Positions 7,108 to 12,966 of a stretch of DNA of 20,277 bases are shown one piece after another (position 1 is the stretch's first letter; every line of letters begins with the position of its first letter). Below the pieces are notes generated by a model. It was not told the origin of the DNA and ran no database searches. It saw nothing but the letters and a program-made list of their open reading frames with translations. The DNA is from a virus: IMG/VR virus record IMGVR_UViG_3300009135_000015, positions 1-20,277 of that record; one strand, written 5' to 3'. The position numbers and the translations under genes are program-made.

Positions 7108-8106
7108 ATGACTGATGAGAAAAAAATTACGGGTGATAGACCTGAATTTCCTGTGAACAAGGTTGATCACATTGAGCCTGGTGCGCCTGGTCAGATAGTG
7201 AATCCAACCCCCGAGCCAATCTACAACCAAGTCGAGGAACAATCCGTAGCAACTCCTGCAGACTTTGCTCCTGCCGCGCCTGCTGCTCCTGCTGCTCCTG
7301 CTGCTCCTGCTCCGGCGGTTGTCAATCCGCTTCTTGCCAGAGTTCAGATGCCTGGTGAGACATTCAAGCTGCCTTCGTGTGGTTTGTTCTACGACAATGG
7401 TGAACTCGATCCAAGCGTCAAGGATGCTGAAGTTCATGTTCATCCTATGACTGTTCTCGACGAAATCATGATTAAGACGCCCGACCTGCTGTTCAGTGGA
7501 AAAGCTGTTGAAGAGGTATTTGGTCGATGTATTCCTCAAGTGTTAAAACCATCCCAGCTGTTAGCAAAGGACGTTGACTTCTTGTTGCTTTGTCTTCGAA
7601 AAGTCTCTTATGGTGAAGTGTTAGAGATGGAAACAAGTCACTATGAATGTAAGGCTGTTGAGAAGAACACCACACACTCATACCCAATAAACGTTAGCCA
7701 CTTCATTCAAAATAGCAAGCGCATCGATCCAACAGGAAAGGATAATCAATTTCGTGTTACGTTACCAAATCAGCAAGTTGTTGATATGCAGCCCGTTCGA
7801 TTCTGTGACTTTATCACACTTATGCAAGCACAGGACTTAGAGAGCACTGCCACACCTGAAGAGCAAGTTGCGGTGTTGGTTGAGGCACTATCAAACATTA
7901 TTGTTCGCGTTGATGAGATTACAGATTCGGGCATGATCGTTGAATGGCTGCGAAGCATTAAACCAGAGTTCTTAAACAAGCTAAATCAAAAACTAGAAGA
8001 AACAGTCCACTGGGGGCCAGACTTCGCCTACAAAGTTGAGTGTGTTGATTGTGGTGAGGTGCAGGAGGTCACCGCTCCACTGAACCCTTTAGCTTTTTTT
8101 ACATAA
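7108..8106 (+). CDS. 26: T4 gp26-like baseplate hub assembly protein
   Basis: Belongs by motif to the T4 gp26-type baseplate hub/assembly family: conserved core from about residue 85 (GETFKLPSCGLFYDNGEL; EVHVHPMTVLDEIMIKTPDL) and a carboxy-terminal half zinc finger ECVDCG (C312, C315) followed by APLNPLAFF. The product is 332 residues against 208 in T4; the extra length is partly an Ala/Pro-rich N-terminal region (residues about 52-72). ATG is preceded by CGGAGA. The last codons contain T_TTT_TTT, and the -1 frame stays open for 76 codons beyond the stop, suggesting a fused longer product. Lying beside the tape measure gene, it fits a tape measure chaperone role like lambda G/GT (inference). 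Confidence 0.85.
   Translation: MTDEKKITGDRPEFPVNKVDHIEPGAPGQIVNPTPEPIYNQVEEQSVATPADFAPAAPAAPAAPAAPAPAVVNPLLARVQMPGETFKLPSCGLFYDNGELDPSVKDAEVHVHPMTVLDEIMIKTPDLLFSGKAVEEVFGRCIPQVLKPSQLLAKDVDFLLLCLRKVSYGEVLEMETSHYECKAVEKNTTHSYPINVSHFIQNSKRIDPTGKDNQFRVTLPNQQVVDMQPVRFCDFITLMQAQDLESTATPEEQVAVLVEALSNIIVRVDEITDSGMIVEWLRSIKPEFLNKLNQKLEETVHWGPDFAYKVECVDCGEVQEVTAPLNPLAFFT
7267..7318. repeat. CTGCTCCTG-type Ala-Pro repeat in gp26-like gene
   Basis: About five tandem copies of a 9-base unit close to cctgctgct code the segment APAAPAAPAAPAP near residues 53-68. It reads as a flexible linker between an N-terminal tail and the conserved domain and is a likely slippage hot spot. Confidence 0.75.
8094..8100 (+). 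promoter_or_regulatory. Slippery heptamer T_TTT_TTT for -1 frameshifting
   Basis: In the gp26 frame the codons are gct-ttt-ttt-aca-taa, so the heptamer T_TTT_TTT has the X_XXY_YYZ phase needed for a simultaneous -1 slip, two codons before the stop. The -1 frame is open from 8058 to 8330. An imperfect stem-loop follows at 8118-8148 (GGAAC with GTTCC, plus an inner stem). P2 tail gene E uses a related U-rich heptamer, to my knowledge. Confidence 0.65.
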
Positions 8107-8330
8107 CGGTCAAGGAAGGAACTCCCGAGCAAATCGGTAGGATGTTCCAGATGCTTGGCCGTGAGGTGGACATACTCCTCCAGAACGTAATTGAATTATG
8201 TTATTGGATGCGCGGTGCGATACCTTACGAATCAATGATGTTGCGGACGCCAGGTGAGCGGCAACGTATTCAAGATTTTATAGCACACCATTTGAAAAGT
8301 GAGGCGAAGAAGAATTTCCCCAACTACTAA
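8100..8330 (+). CDS. -1 frame extension of gp26-like protein (or small separate ORF)
   Basis: The -1 frame adds 76 residues after the slip, beginning YITVKEGTPEQIGRM and ending KSEAKKNFPNY; the fused product would be about 407 residues. The 15 residues before the first in-frame ATG (8142) read as normal protein, and that ATG has no well-spaced ribosome site (the AAGGAAGGA at 8112-8120 is 21 bases away), so translation by frameshift is more likely than an independent 62-aa start. The position matches T4 gp51, which follows gp26, and the T part of lambda GT; no sequence match to either is claimed. Its end overlaps the convergent minus-strand gene by 4 bases. Confidence 0.65.
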   Translation, partial: YITVKEGTPEQIGRMFQMLGREVDILLQNVIELCYWMRGAIPYESMMLRTPGERQRIQDFIAHHLKSEAKKNFPNY

Positions 8331-8548
8331 TCAGCGCAATCTGATCCTGTACTGATATCGCCCCAGATCGTATGCTCGACAGGGCGCGGAACAACATTCT
8401 CACACTTAGCCATATTGTCGAAGGGTACAACGACCTTCGGACGTGCGTCCAACTCAGCGTTGAAGTCACTCGCATAAAAGAATGCGCCGACAAACACCAA
8501 TAGTGCCATGATGAAAAATGATTTGATTATTGTGTAGATGAAATCCAT
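8327..8548 (-). CDS. Small single-pass membrane protein, unknown function
   Basis: 73 residues starting at the ATG that overlaps the upstream stop as TAATG; a longer form from an in-frame GTG (8560) lies inside the previous gene and is less likely. Residues about 3-25 (IYTIIKSFFIMALLVFVGAF) form one membrane helix followed by a soluble part with two cysteines. Being coupled behind an early promoter, it may be an early inner-membrane protein acting on host physiology or superinfection, but nothing in the sequence shows this. No family recognised. Confidence 0.7.
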   Translation of the reverse strand: MDFIYTIIKSFFIMALLVFVGAFFYASDFNAELDARPKVVVPFDNMAKCENVVPRPVEHTIWGDISTGSDCAD

Positions 8549-8847
8549 TACCAGTTCCACGCTTCGCGATCAGATACTTTGCGACCGATGATAGTCTCAA
8601 GAGCAGCCCAGGCGGCTTTGAGCTTGACATACTTGGCGTGCGCTTCCTCGTTGGAAATTTCGCCATCGCAGTGAAGGTTTTCAGGAGAGAGCTGGCCCAT
8701 CAGTGAAGCAAAGACAGGCTTGGCTTCGGCCATGTTTGAGGGGACAGCAATCAGCGGACGCTTGAACATTTCGTTCAACCAGTTTTCGCGGTCAATAACC
8801 GCTTGTAATTCCGGTGATTCAGTCTTGCGTGAGCTTTTGATTCCCAT
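8548..8847 (-). CDS. Small early protein of unknown function
   Basis: 99 residues from ATG 8847, chosen because GGAGAAG lies 5 bases upstream; an upstream TTG at 8865 would overlap the ribosome site. Basic N-terminus, then a soluble helical protein (ENWLNEMFKRPLIAVPSNMA; AKYVKLKAAWAALETIIGRK) ending in Trp-Asn-Trp. It is the first gene after a strong sigma70-like promoter and is translationally coupled to the membrane protein that follows. No family recognised. Confidence 0.75.
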   Translation of the reverse strand: MGIKSSRKTESPELQAVIDRENWLNEMFKRPLIAVPSNMAEAKPVFASLMGQLSPENLHCDGEISNEEAHAKYVKLKAAWAALETIIGRKVSDREAWNW

Positions 8848-8866
8848 GTATCTTCTCCAATTCAAT

Positions 8867-8900
8867 AGGGTAATTATCCACTATATCACCCTAATGTCAA
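8867..8900 (-). promoter_or_regulatory. Early sigma70-like promoter (TTGACA-16-GATAAT)
   Basis: Minus strand -35 TTGACA at 8900-8895 (exact consensus), 16-base spacer, -10 GATAAT at 8878-8873. The -10 runs into ATAATTACCCT (8877-8867), which is repeated exactly at the gp55 promoter. Start expected near 8866, just before the 99-aa gene. It directly follows the helicase stop codon. Confidence 0.8.
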
Positions 8901-8907
8901 CAGGAGA

Positions 8908-10518
8908 TTACGATAAAGTCTGGTATGAATCGTGCCACCACTGCGGGATCATCCCGTTAGTCTGCGACTTCAAGAATCCGAATGATTGGTCGAGAACATA
9001 CACAGATCCGGTGTCTTCAGGCCCACGTACTATGCGGCCTCCGCCCTGAATAATATCAATCAATGCGCGGCGTTGATACCACACTTTTGACATCTCCATT
9101 CTGCGCTTGATCCACTGGTCTCCGAGAGATCCGAATGGCACCTTCGCAAAGATAGCGAATTTGCCGAGTTCTCCTTTCAAATCAAGCCCTTCTGTGCTGG
9201 ACGGTGAGATGAGTACGCCTGGTTTTGGATTGCCGATGAACGCTTTGATAATCGCGTTGCGATCGTCTCCACTGCCTGGATTGTGGCTGAAGATCTGTTG
9301 CTCGACGTCGAGGTTGTCACATAGCCACATAGCGATCTTGAAGTTTCCTGTATGGATGATTCCTGATTCACCTGCGTGCATGGCGAGCAGCTTCTCAATC
9401 GTCTCAAGCATATCCTTCTTGCCTGATGCACTCTCTTGCCACTTGTAATTCATCTTGTGCTGAGGCATGTAGTAAACGGGACGATTCGAAACATCGAATT
9501 CAGACTGCAATGATAGGAATGCTGTATCTTCTGGATCGATACCAATGTCGCGGCAGAATCCTTCTTTGTCGAGTACAGTTGAAGACATGAACAAGAATTG
9601 ATCTGCCATCGGTTCGACGATGTTGTGGAATGCTCTCGCACCACTCAGTCGCTTGAACTCAAACATCTTCGGATCATTGACGAGAACGAACTCGTCATTC
9701 AGCTTCTCAATCTCAGCGTCTTCGCAACTGCTGAATACGATCACTTCTTCGAAAACGTGCTGCTGAAGTTTTGCATACTCATTCAGCTTGTTCAGTTCAC
9801 CTTTTGTCAGATCGCTTGGATCTTTATTCTCGAGGTATGCAAGATCGTTCCCCATATCCTCAACAACTTCTCTCATCTTCGGGAAGTAGACATCACGGAG
9901 ATAGTTGCACGCTTTCTTCAACGTGTCACAAGTCTTCCACTGAACGTCATACTTCTTGCACCGCCACTCTGTGATTGCAAGCGCGTCGAATCCAACAAGG
10001 CTTTCTTCAAGTGTGTGGCATTCGTCAAGAATCATCAGATTACGAGCAGCAGGCGTACCGTCTTTGTATTTGAATAGACGCGTAAATGCCCACACTCCCA
10101 AACCGAGAGCATAGTTCATTACGGTGTTGCAACTTGATTTCGCATTGTCCCGAGCATTGTCGTAAGGACAGTCTTTACAGCGCGGCTTAACAAGCGAGCC
10201 AACGGAACAATCAGCGTTCTTCGTATGGCATTGATAATTGGATTTGCCGTAGAATGATGCGAGATCAATCTCGGGGGTTGTCTGGAATGATTCCTCATAT
10301 TGCTCCTGAAGAATCCGTTGCGGCGTAAGCACGAATGCATTGCTGCCGCGGTATAGTGAGTACACGAGACCTATATTGGATTTACCAGCGCCCACAGGTG
10401 CCTCCAGAATAAGGTATTTCTTGTCTTGATTGGCGGCGAGCCACGGAAGTGCTATTTCCTGATTCCTGCGTGGAGGGTAGGGAAACGGCCAATGATTCAT
10501 AATGGTAGATTCAGTCAT
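8908..10518 (-). CDS. DinG/Rad3(XPD)-like superfamily 2 DNA helicase with Fe-S cysteines
   Basis: ATP-dependent 5'-3' DNA helicase of the iron-sulfur DinG/XPD type. Walker A is LEAPVGAGKS (residues 38-47). Four cysteines in the Fe-S arch position (C97, C104, C114, C117; spacing x6, x9, x2) are followed by NYALGLGVWAF. The DExH box is DECH (165-168). Motif V-like GVLISPSSTEGLDLKG and motif VI QGGGRIVRGPEDTG complete the set. At 536 residues it is compact and has no added nuclease domain. It ends the long early operon. T4 has UvsW and Dda but no DinG-type helicase, so this is an added or replaced function. Likely role: recombination or repair unwinding. Start ATG lacks a good ribosome site; M7 (10500) is an alternative. 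Confidence 0.9.
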   Translation of the reverse strand: MTESTIMNHWPFPYPPRRNQEIALPWLAANQDKKYLILEAPVGAGKSNIGLVYSLYRGSNAFVLTPQRILQEQYEESFQTTPEIDLASFYGKSNYQCHTKNADCSVGSLVKPRCKDCPYDNARDNAKSSCNTVMNYALGLGVWAFTRLFKYKDGTPAARNLMILDECHTLEESLVGFDALAITEWRCKKYDVQWKTCDTLKKACNYLRDVYFPKMREVVEDMGNDLAYLENKDPSDLTKGELNKLNEYAKLQQHVFEEVIVFSSCEDAEIEKLNDEFVLVNDPKMFEFKRLSGARAFHNIVEPMADQFLFMSSTVLDKEGFCRDIGIDPEDTAFLSLQSEFDVSNRPVYYMPQHKMNYKWQESASGKKDMLETIEKLLAMHAGESGIIHTGNFKIAMWLCDNLDVEQQIFSHNPGSGDDRNAIIKAFIGNPKPGVLISPSSTEGLDLKGELGKFAIFAKVPFGSLGDQWIKRRMEMSKVWYQRRALIDIIQGGGRIVRGPEDTGSVYVLDQSFGFLKSQTNGMIPQWWHDSYQTLS

Positions 10519-10660
10519 AGCGCAAGTCTACAATAGATTCTAATTTGGGGCAACAACCTAAGTGGACTTCGTAGTCGTTCAGCGCGTACCGCACTTCCGA
10601 CTGCTTTTGATATAAAACCCTAATCGGAATACACGGTAGATTCCGGCTTAAAGCAGACAC
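10511..10660 (-). CDS. Possible tiny gene overlapping helicase start
   Basis: 49-residue frame from GTG 10660 with GGGGGA nine bases upstream, ending in TGA that overlaps the helicase start (out of frame). Segments such as SEVRYALNDYEVHLGC read as plausible protein, with two adjacent cysteines. The overlap could couple helicase translation, which otherwise lacks a ribosome site. No family recognised; no comparative support available here. Confidence 0.3.
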   Translation of the reverse strand: MSALSRNLPCIPIRVLYQKQSEVRYALNDYEVHLGCCPKLESIVDLRYD

Positions 10661-10730
10661 AGTTTTATTTCCCCCAGCGTTTACCTCAAAAAAATTTCTG
10701 GGAGGATGGTGCTTTAACGATGTGGTATCG

Positions 10731-10738
10731 CATTTATA
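10731..10738 (-). promoter_or_regulatory. Possible late-like box upstream of helicase
   Basis: Minus strand TATAAATG, 7 of 8 bases of the late element, about 215 bases before the helicase start. The mismatch is at the last position, unlike the other boxes here, which vary only at the first. Weak call. Confidence 0.25.
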
Positions 10739-10774
10739 CCTGATTTACAAAATATGGATTCTGAAGGAATGGTC

Positions 10775-10909
10775 TCACTTGCAAGGTTCACGGACGGGGA
10801 TTATTGCCGCCTCAACACCGAGGTGATAGCATACCAATTTTCGGACGGTGATATTTTGTCCAGGGACCAGACGCAACGCGTCTATCTGATCACTACTCAG
10901 CTTCGGCAA
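10775..10909 (-). CDS. Possible 44-aa helix-turn-helix protein
   Basis: The frame starting at TTG 10909 reads MPKLSSDQIDALRL, then VPGQNITVRKLVCYH and LGVEAAIIPVREPCK. By eye this follows the pattern of small phage helix-turn-helix domains: KLs-x2-Q-[IV]-x-A-[IL]-R, then an LA-x2-[YH]-x-V turn and a final I-x2-[IV] recognition helix. There is no good ribosome site, a TAG stop lies nine bases upstream of the TTG, and the family's usual Arg/Trp end is altered. It may be a decayed regulator or DNA-binding domain rather than an active gene. Confidence 0.35.
   Translation of the reverse strand: MPKLSSDQIDALRLVPGQNITVRKLVCYHLGVEAAIIPVREPCK
10869..10883. promoter_or_regulatory. Perfect 6-bp hairpin within the 10.5-11.0 kb gap
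   Basis: AGACGC-aac-GCGTCT is a perfect GC-containing 6-bp stem with a 3-base loop. No U-run follows on either strand, so it is not a standard terminator. It lies inside the possible 44-aa frame. Function unknown. Confidence 0.3.
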
Positions 10910-10969
10910 TCTGCTAATCTAATAGCCAGGTGCACAGCCCTCTTTTTTATTGTTATAGGTTTTGGTTCG

Positions 10970-11018
10970 CGTCTGAGGTGTTCTAATTCTTTCTATACTG
11001 TATATCGTCTGAGGTGTT
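10970..11018. repeat. 13-base direct repeat around the FmdB-type stop codon
   Basis: cgtctgaggtgtt occurs at 10970-10982 and 11006-11018, exactly 36 bases (12 codons) apart. On the minus strand the first copy codes NTSD near the end of the zinc-ribbon protein; the second lies immediately after its TAG stop in the same frame. It looks like the residue of a small duplication. Confidence 0.6.
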
Positions 11019-11204
11019 AAATCTTGTGGTTGGCTTATGAACGCCAAGTCCACCAATCCGGAAACTAGTTCCAGGCACGATGACTCGTTTCACTTTTCCC
11101 TTACACTTACCAAGTGTGCACTTAGTGAGAGGATCGTCATGGACGCTCTGTGTCGTCTCAAAACGTTCATTACATTTGCTGCATTCGTATGTGTAAGTTG
11201 CCAT
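10983..11204 (-). CDS. FmdB-type zinc-ribbon protein
   Basis: 73 residues from the internal ATG giving MATYTYECSKC, the family's normal start; an upstream start at 11228 would overlap the previous gene. Two metal-binding pairs are visible: CSKC (residues 8-11) and CTLGKC (about 28-33), followed by GKVKRVIVPGTSFRIGGLG, a pattern typical of FmdB-like zinc ribbons. Family members are putative regulators with little biochemical data; here it may bind DNA, RNA or RNA polymerase (inference). It follows the 189-aa gene by 4 bases. Confidence 0.85.
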   Translation of the reverse strand: MATYTYECSKCNERFETTQSVHDDPLTKCTLGKCKGKVKRVIVPGTSFRIGGLGVHKPTTRFNTSDDIQYRKN

Positions 11205-11208
11205 CGCT

Positions 11209-11778
11209 TTATTTACTTTCACTAACAACGCTCATCGCGTCGTCGTAATTGAGGTCAGATTCTACTTCGGCCATGAATGTTTCAGCCTCGGCTACTCTTT
11301 GTTCGCCTTCAGCAAGAAACGCTTTTGTGTCTTCCATGAGCTGTTGAATTTCTTCACCCTGTGCTTGTTGCTCAACAAGGTCTGGCTCAGGATCTTTGAC
11401 GGCTTCTATACCAAGCCACTTCCCGTCAATGTAAAGTTCGGGTTGGAATGTTTGCTTGTTTACTCGCATCGGATAACCGTTGTTATGAGGTAAAGACTTG
11501 ATCAATGCTTGATATCGTTCATCCCGATTTTCAACAACTGGTCCAATGTCCTTGTCCTCGAGTATTGACAACCACGTCTCGGGCGATAGGTGAACTGTGT
11601 GTTCTGTCATGTACTTGTAGATAGCGTGCCAGCTCTCCACCTTATAAGTTGCATCATAGTCACCTGACATTAGATCGCCCAGAGCGTCTAGTGCGTTTCG
11701 TTGAGCCTCTTCGTGTTTTGTGCTTCCAACCACAGCAACACTTTCCGTTAATTGTAAGTTTGATTCATATTCACTCAT
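11209..11778 (-). CDS. 189-aa protein of unknown function with shared C-terminal peptide
   Basis: No family recognised. Residues about 25-110 are a soluble helical region rich in Trp/Tyr (VESWHAIYKYMTEHTVHLSP; ETWLSILEDKDIGPVVENRD). Residues about 110-125 contain PELYIDGKWLG, and the last third is a Gln/Glu-rich coiled-coil-like helix. It ends LNYDDAMSVV plus SESK; the YDDAMSVV part matches the carboxy ends of three other small proteins at 12446-13214. Its start overlaps the end of the RuvC-like gene by 8 bases, indicating coupled expression. Confidence 0.8.
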   Translation of the reverse strand: MSEYESNLQLTESVAVVGSTKHEEAQRNALDALGDLMSGDYDATYKVESWHAIYKYMTEHTVHLSPETWLSILEDKDIGPVVENRDERYQALIKSLPHNNGYPMRVNKQTFQPELYIDGKWLGIEAVKDPEPDLVEQQAQGEEIQQLMEDTKAFLAEGEQRVAEAETFMAEVESDLNYDDAMSVVSESK

Positions 11779-12259
11779 TCTTTTCTATCTCCTCGATCGT
11801 TCTTGCGATCCAATATGCATCGGATAAATCACCAAGACCAGTCGTTTTCTTTACTCCTAATTCGTCAAATGCAGCTCGTATATTCTCCGGAAGACACTCT
11901 ACGAGTAATTCTTTCGGCGAGTTACCTTTCCCAGTCGCTACTTTTTTAACTGTCCCTGGAGCTACGATTCTTACATCTGCTCCTTTTACGTATCTCATGT
12001 GAGTTGTGATGGAGAACTGGAGACCTGCTAGATCTCGTGTAGCGTTTCCTCTGCTACTAAATGCTAATCCTTCCATCCCAATGACATCAGGATTGTAGTC
12101 CTTTGTCACCTTCACAACACGCTGAACGACTTGCCAAGCTCTCGTGAAAATGTCCTTCGACTTGTCAGTCACGAACTTTTCGCAATGCAGCATTTCTGAA
12201 TCCCGAAGGACAACAATTCCGCTGCATGTGTAACTTTGGTCAATCGCCAATATCTTCAT
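11771..12259 (-). CDS. RuvC-like Holliday junction resolvase
   Basis: Ribonuclease H-fold nuclease that cuts four-way DNA junctions. 162 residues with the RuvC acidic residues in place: D7 in LAIDQSYTCSG, E63 in VIGMEGLAF, and D144/D147 in LGDLSDAYWIA. The central RIVAPGTVKKVATGKGNSPK matches the RuvC-family PxxVKK-x-TG-x-G element. T4 resolves branches with gp49 (endonuclease VII), so a RuvC-type enzyme appears to supply that function here. It lies downstream of gp46/gp47, consistent with a role in recombination-dependent replication and branch removal before packaging. ATG start follows the zinc-ribbon gene by 34 bases. Confidence 0.9.
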   Translation of the reverse strand: MKILAIDQSYTCSGIVVLRDSEMLHCEKFVTDKSKDIFTRAWQVVQRVVKVTKDYNPDVIGMEGLAFSSRGNATRDLAGLQFSITTHMRYVKGADVRIVAPGTVKKVATGKGNSPKELLVECLPENIRAAFDELGVKKTTGLGDLSDAYWIARTIEEIEKNE

Positions 12260-12293
12260 GCTGCTATTTAACAGCGCAAAGAGTGGGGGTTAC

Positions 12294-12449
12294 CTACAGA
12301 TCCATCCAGTCGTCTGTACCTGCTCCTCGGAATAGTCCTTGCTTCTGCCCACAATGTGCACATTTGCGTCTTGGTTGATTTGTAAATTCAATCGATATCC
12401 AAGCGTGTAATCCCAACCAACAAATGAAATCTCTCATCATTTCTGTCAT
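12294..12449 (-). CDS. 51-aa zinc-ribbon protein
   Basis: Begins MTEMMRDFICWLGLHAW and contains RRKCAHCGQKQGLF, ending DDWMDL before TAG. CxxCG (C30, C33), with C10 and H15 upstream, suggests a zinc knuckle using C/H ligands. The ATG overlaps the preceding TGA as ATGA, a classical coupling arrangement, which strongly supports translation. Function is unknown; small phage zinc ribbons of this kind often bind nucleic acid or host enzymes (inference). Confidence 0.75.
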   Translation of the reverse strand: MTEMMRDFICWLGLHAWISIEFTNQPRRKCAHCGQKQGLFRGAGTDDWMDL

Positions 12450-12643
12450 AGAATACTCATTGCTCTGTCGTAGGCGTCTTCGTCAGTGAAGCTAGCTTTG
12501 TCAAGGACCCAGTCCTCTCCATCCCAAACAACAGGCATGAAATTTTCATCAGTGACTTCCATCACCTTACCATTAATCTGAACAATGTAATTGCCAGGTG
12601 TGCGGATCTGTACGACTCCATCTTTTACTGAGATATCACTCAC
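12446..12643 (-). CDS. 65-aa protein with shared C-terminal peptide
   Basis: Starts at GTG 12643, which overlaps the upstream TGA as GTGA. The product is a small beta-rich protein (VQIRTPGNYIVQINGKVMEV; PVVWDGEDWVLD) ending in DAYDRAMSIL. The DG-x-DW segment resembles VFDGADWEL of the 83-aa protein two genes upstream, suggesting the two are paralogues. The end matches the shared Y-[DE]-x-A-M-[GS]-[VI]-[VL] peptide. Function unknown. Confidence 0.8.
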   Translation of the reverse strand: MSDISVKDGVVQIRTPGNYIVQINGKVMEVTDENFMPVVWDGEDWVLDKASFTDEDAYDRAMSIL

Positions 12644-12966
12644 AACACACCCATTGCCCTTTCGTAGTCATCAACCAAATCTTGTTTTATTGATTTTACG
12701 TATAACACAAAGCTGTCATTGTCACGACCCTTGTCCCACTGAATTTCAAGCTCAATGTACGTTCGGTCGAATGTATCTTGATCGAGGCCAACAAAAGCAA
12801 TCGCTGCTTCTAGCATCATCATATCTTTGTGCACTTGGAGAATGTTATCCACATCGGCCTGTATTGCATCCCATGTGTCTAATTCTGAGTGATCCCACGT
12901 CTCGTACATCTTCGTCTTTTCAACGATGTCCTTCACAAGATCAGCTCTACGTTGTAAGTGGTTCAT
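12640..12966 (-). CDS. 108-aa helical protein with shared C-terminal peptide
   Basis: No family recognised. Mostly alpha-helical and acidic (DLVKDIVEKTKMYETWDHSE; ADVDNILQVHKDMMMLEAAI), ending DDYERAMGVL. The body is unlike the 65- and 83-aa neighbours, but its last eight residues match theirs. The ATG overlaps the upstream stop by 4 bases (ATGA), and its own stop overlaps the next start by 4 bases, so all three are translationally coupled. Confidence 0.8.
   Translation of the reverse strand: MNHLQRRADLVKDIVEKTKMYETWDHSELDTWDAIQADVDNILQVHKDMMMLEAAIAFVGLDQDTFDRTYIELEIQWDKGRDNDSFVLYVKSIKQDLVDDYERAMGVL

Larger units (their letters stand above)
10519..10982. other. Gap of about 460 bases between FmdB-type gene and helicase
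   Basis: No gene of normal length. It holds two possible tiny minus-strand genes (10511-10660 and 10775-10909), a late-like TATAAATG at 10731-10738, a perfect hairpin AGACGC-aac-GCGTCT at 10869-10883, and one copy of a 13-base direct repeat. A plus-strand frame at 10754-11020 has no ribosome site and runs into the opposite-strand gene. Confidence 0.5.

Noticed and set aside
8063-8068. AGGAGG as the ribosome site of the downstream small frame or as a frameshift stimulator
   Set aside because: No start codon lies at proper distance in the -1 frame, and it is 25 bases from the heptamer, more than the 10-14 typical of stimulators.
9598-10077. 159-codon plus-strand frame
   Set aside because: Antisense to the helicase motif region, which is clearly coding; no ribosome site.
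10754-11020. 88-codon plus-strand frame in the gap before the helicase
   Set aside because: No ribosome site, opposite to all neighbours, and its end overlaps the FmdB-type gene.
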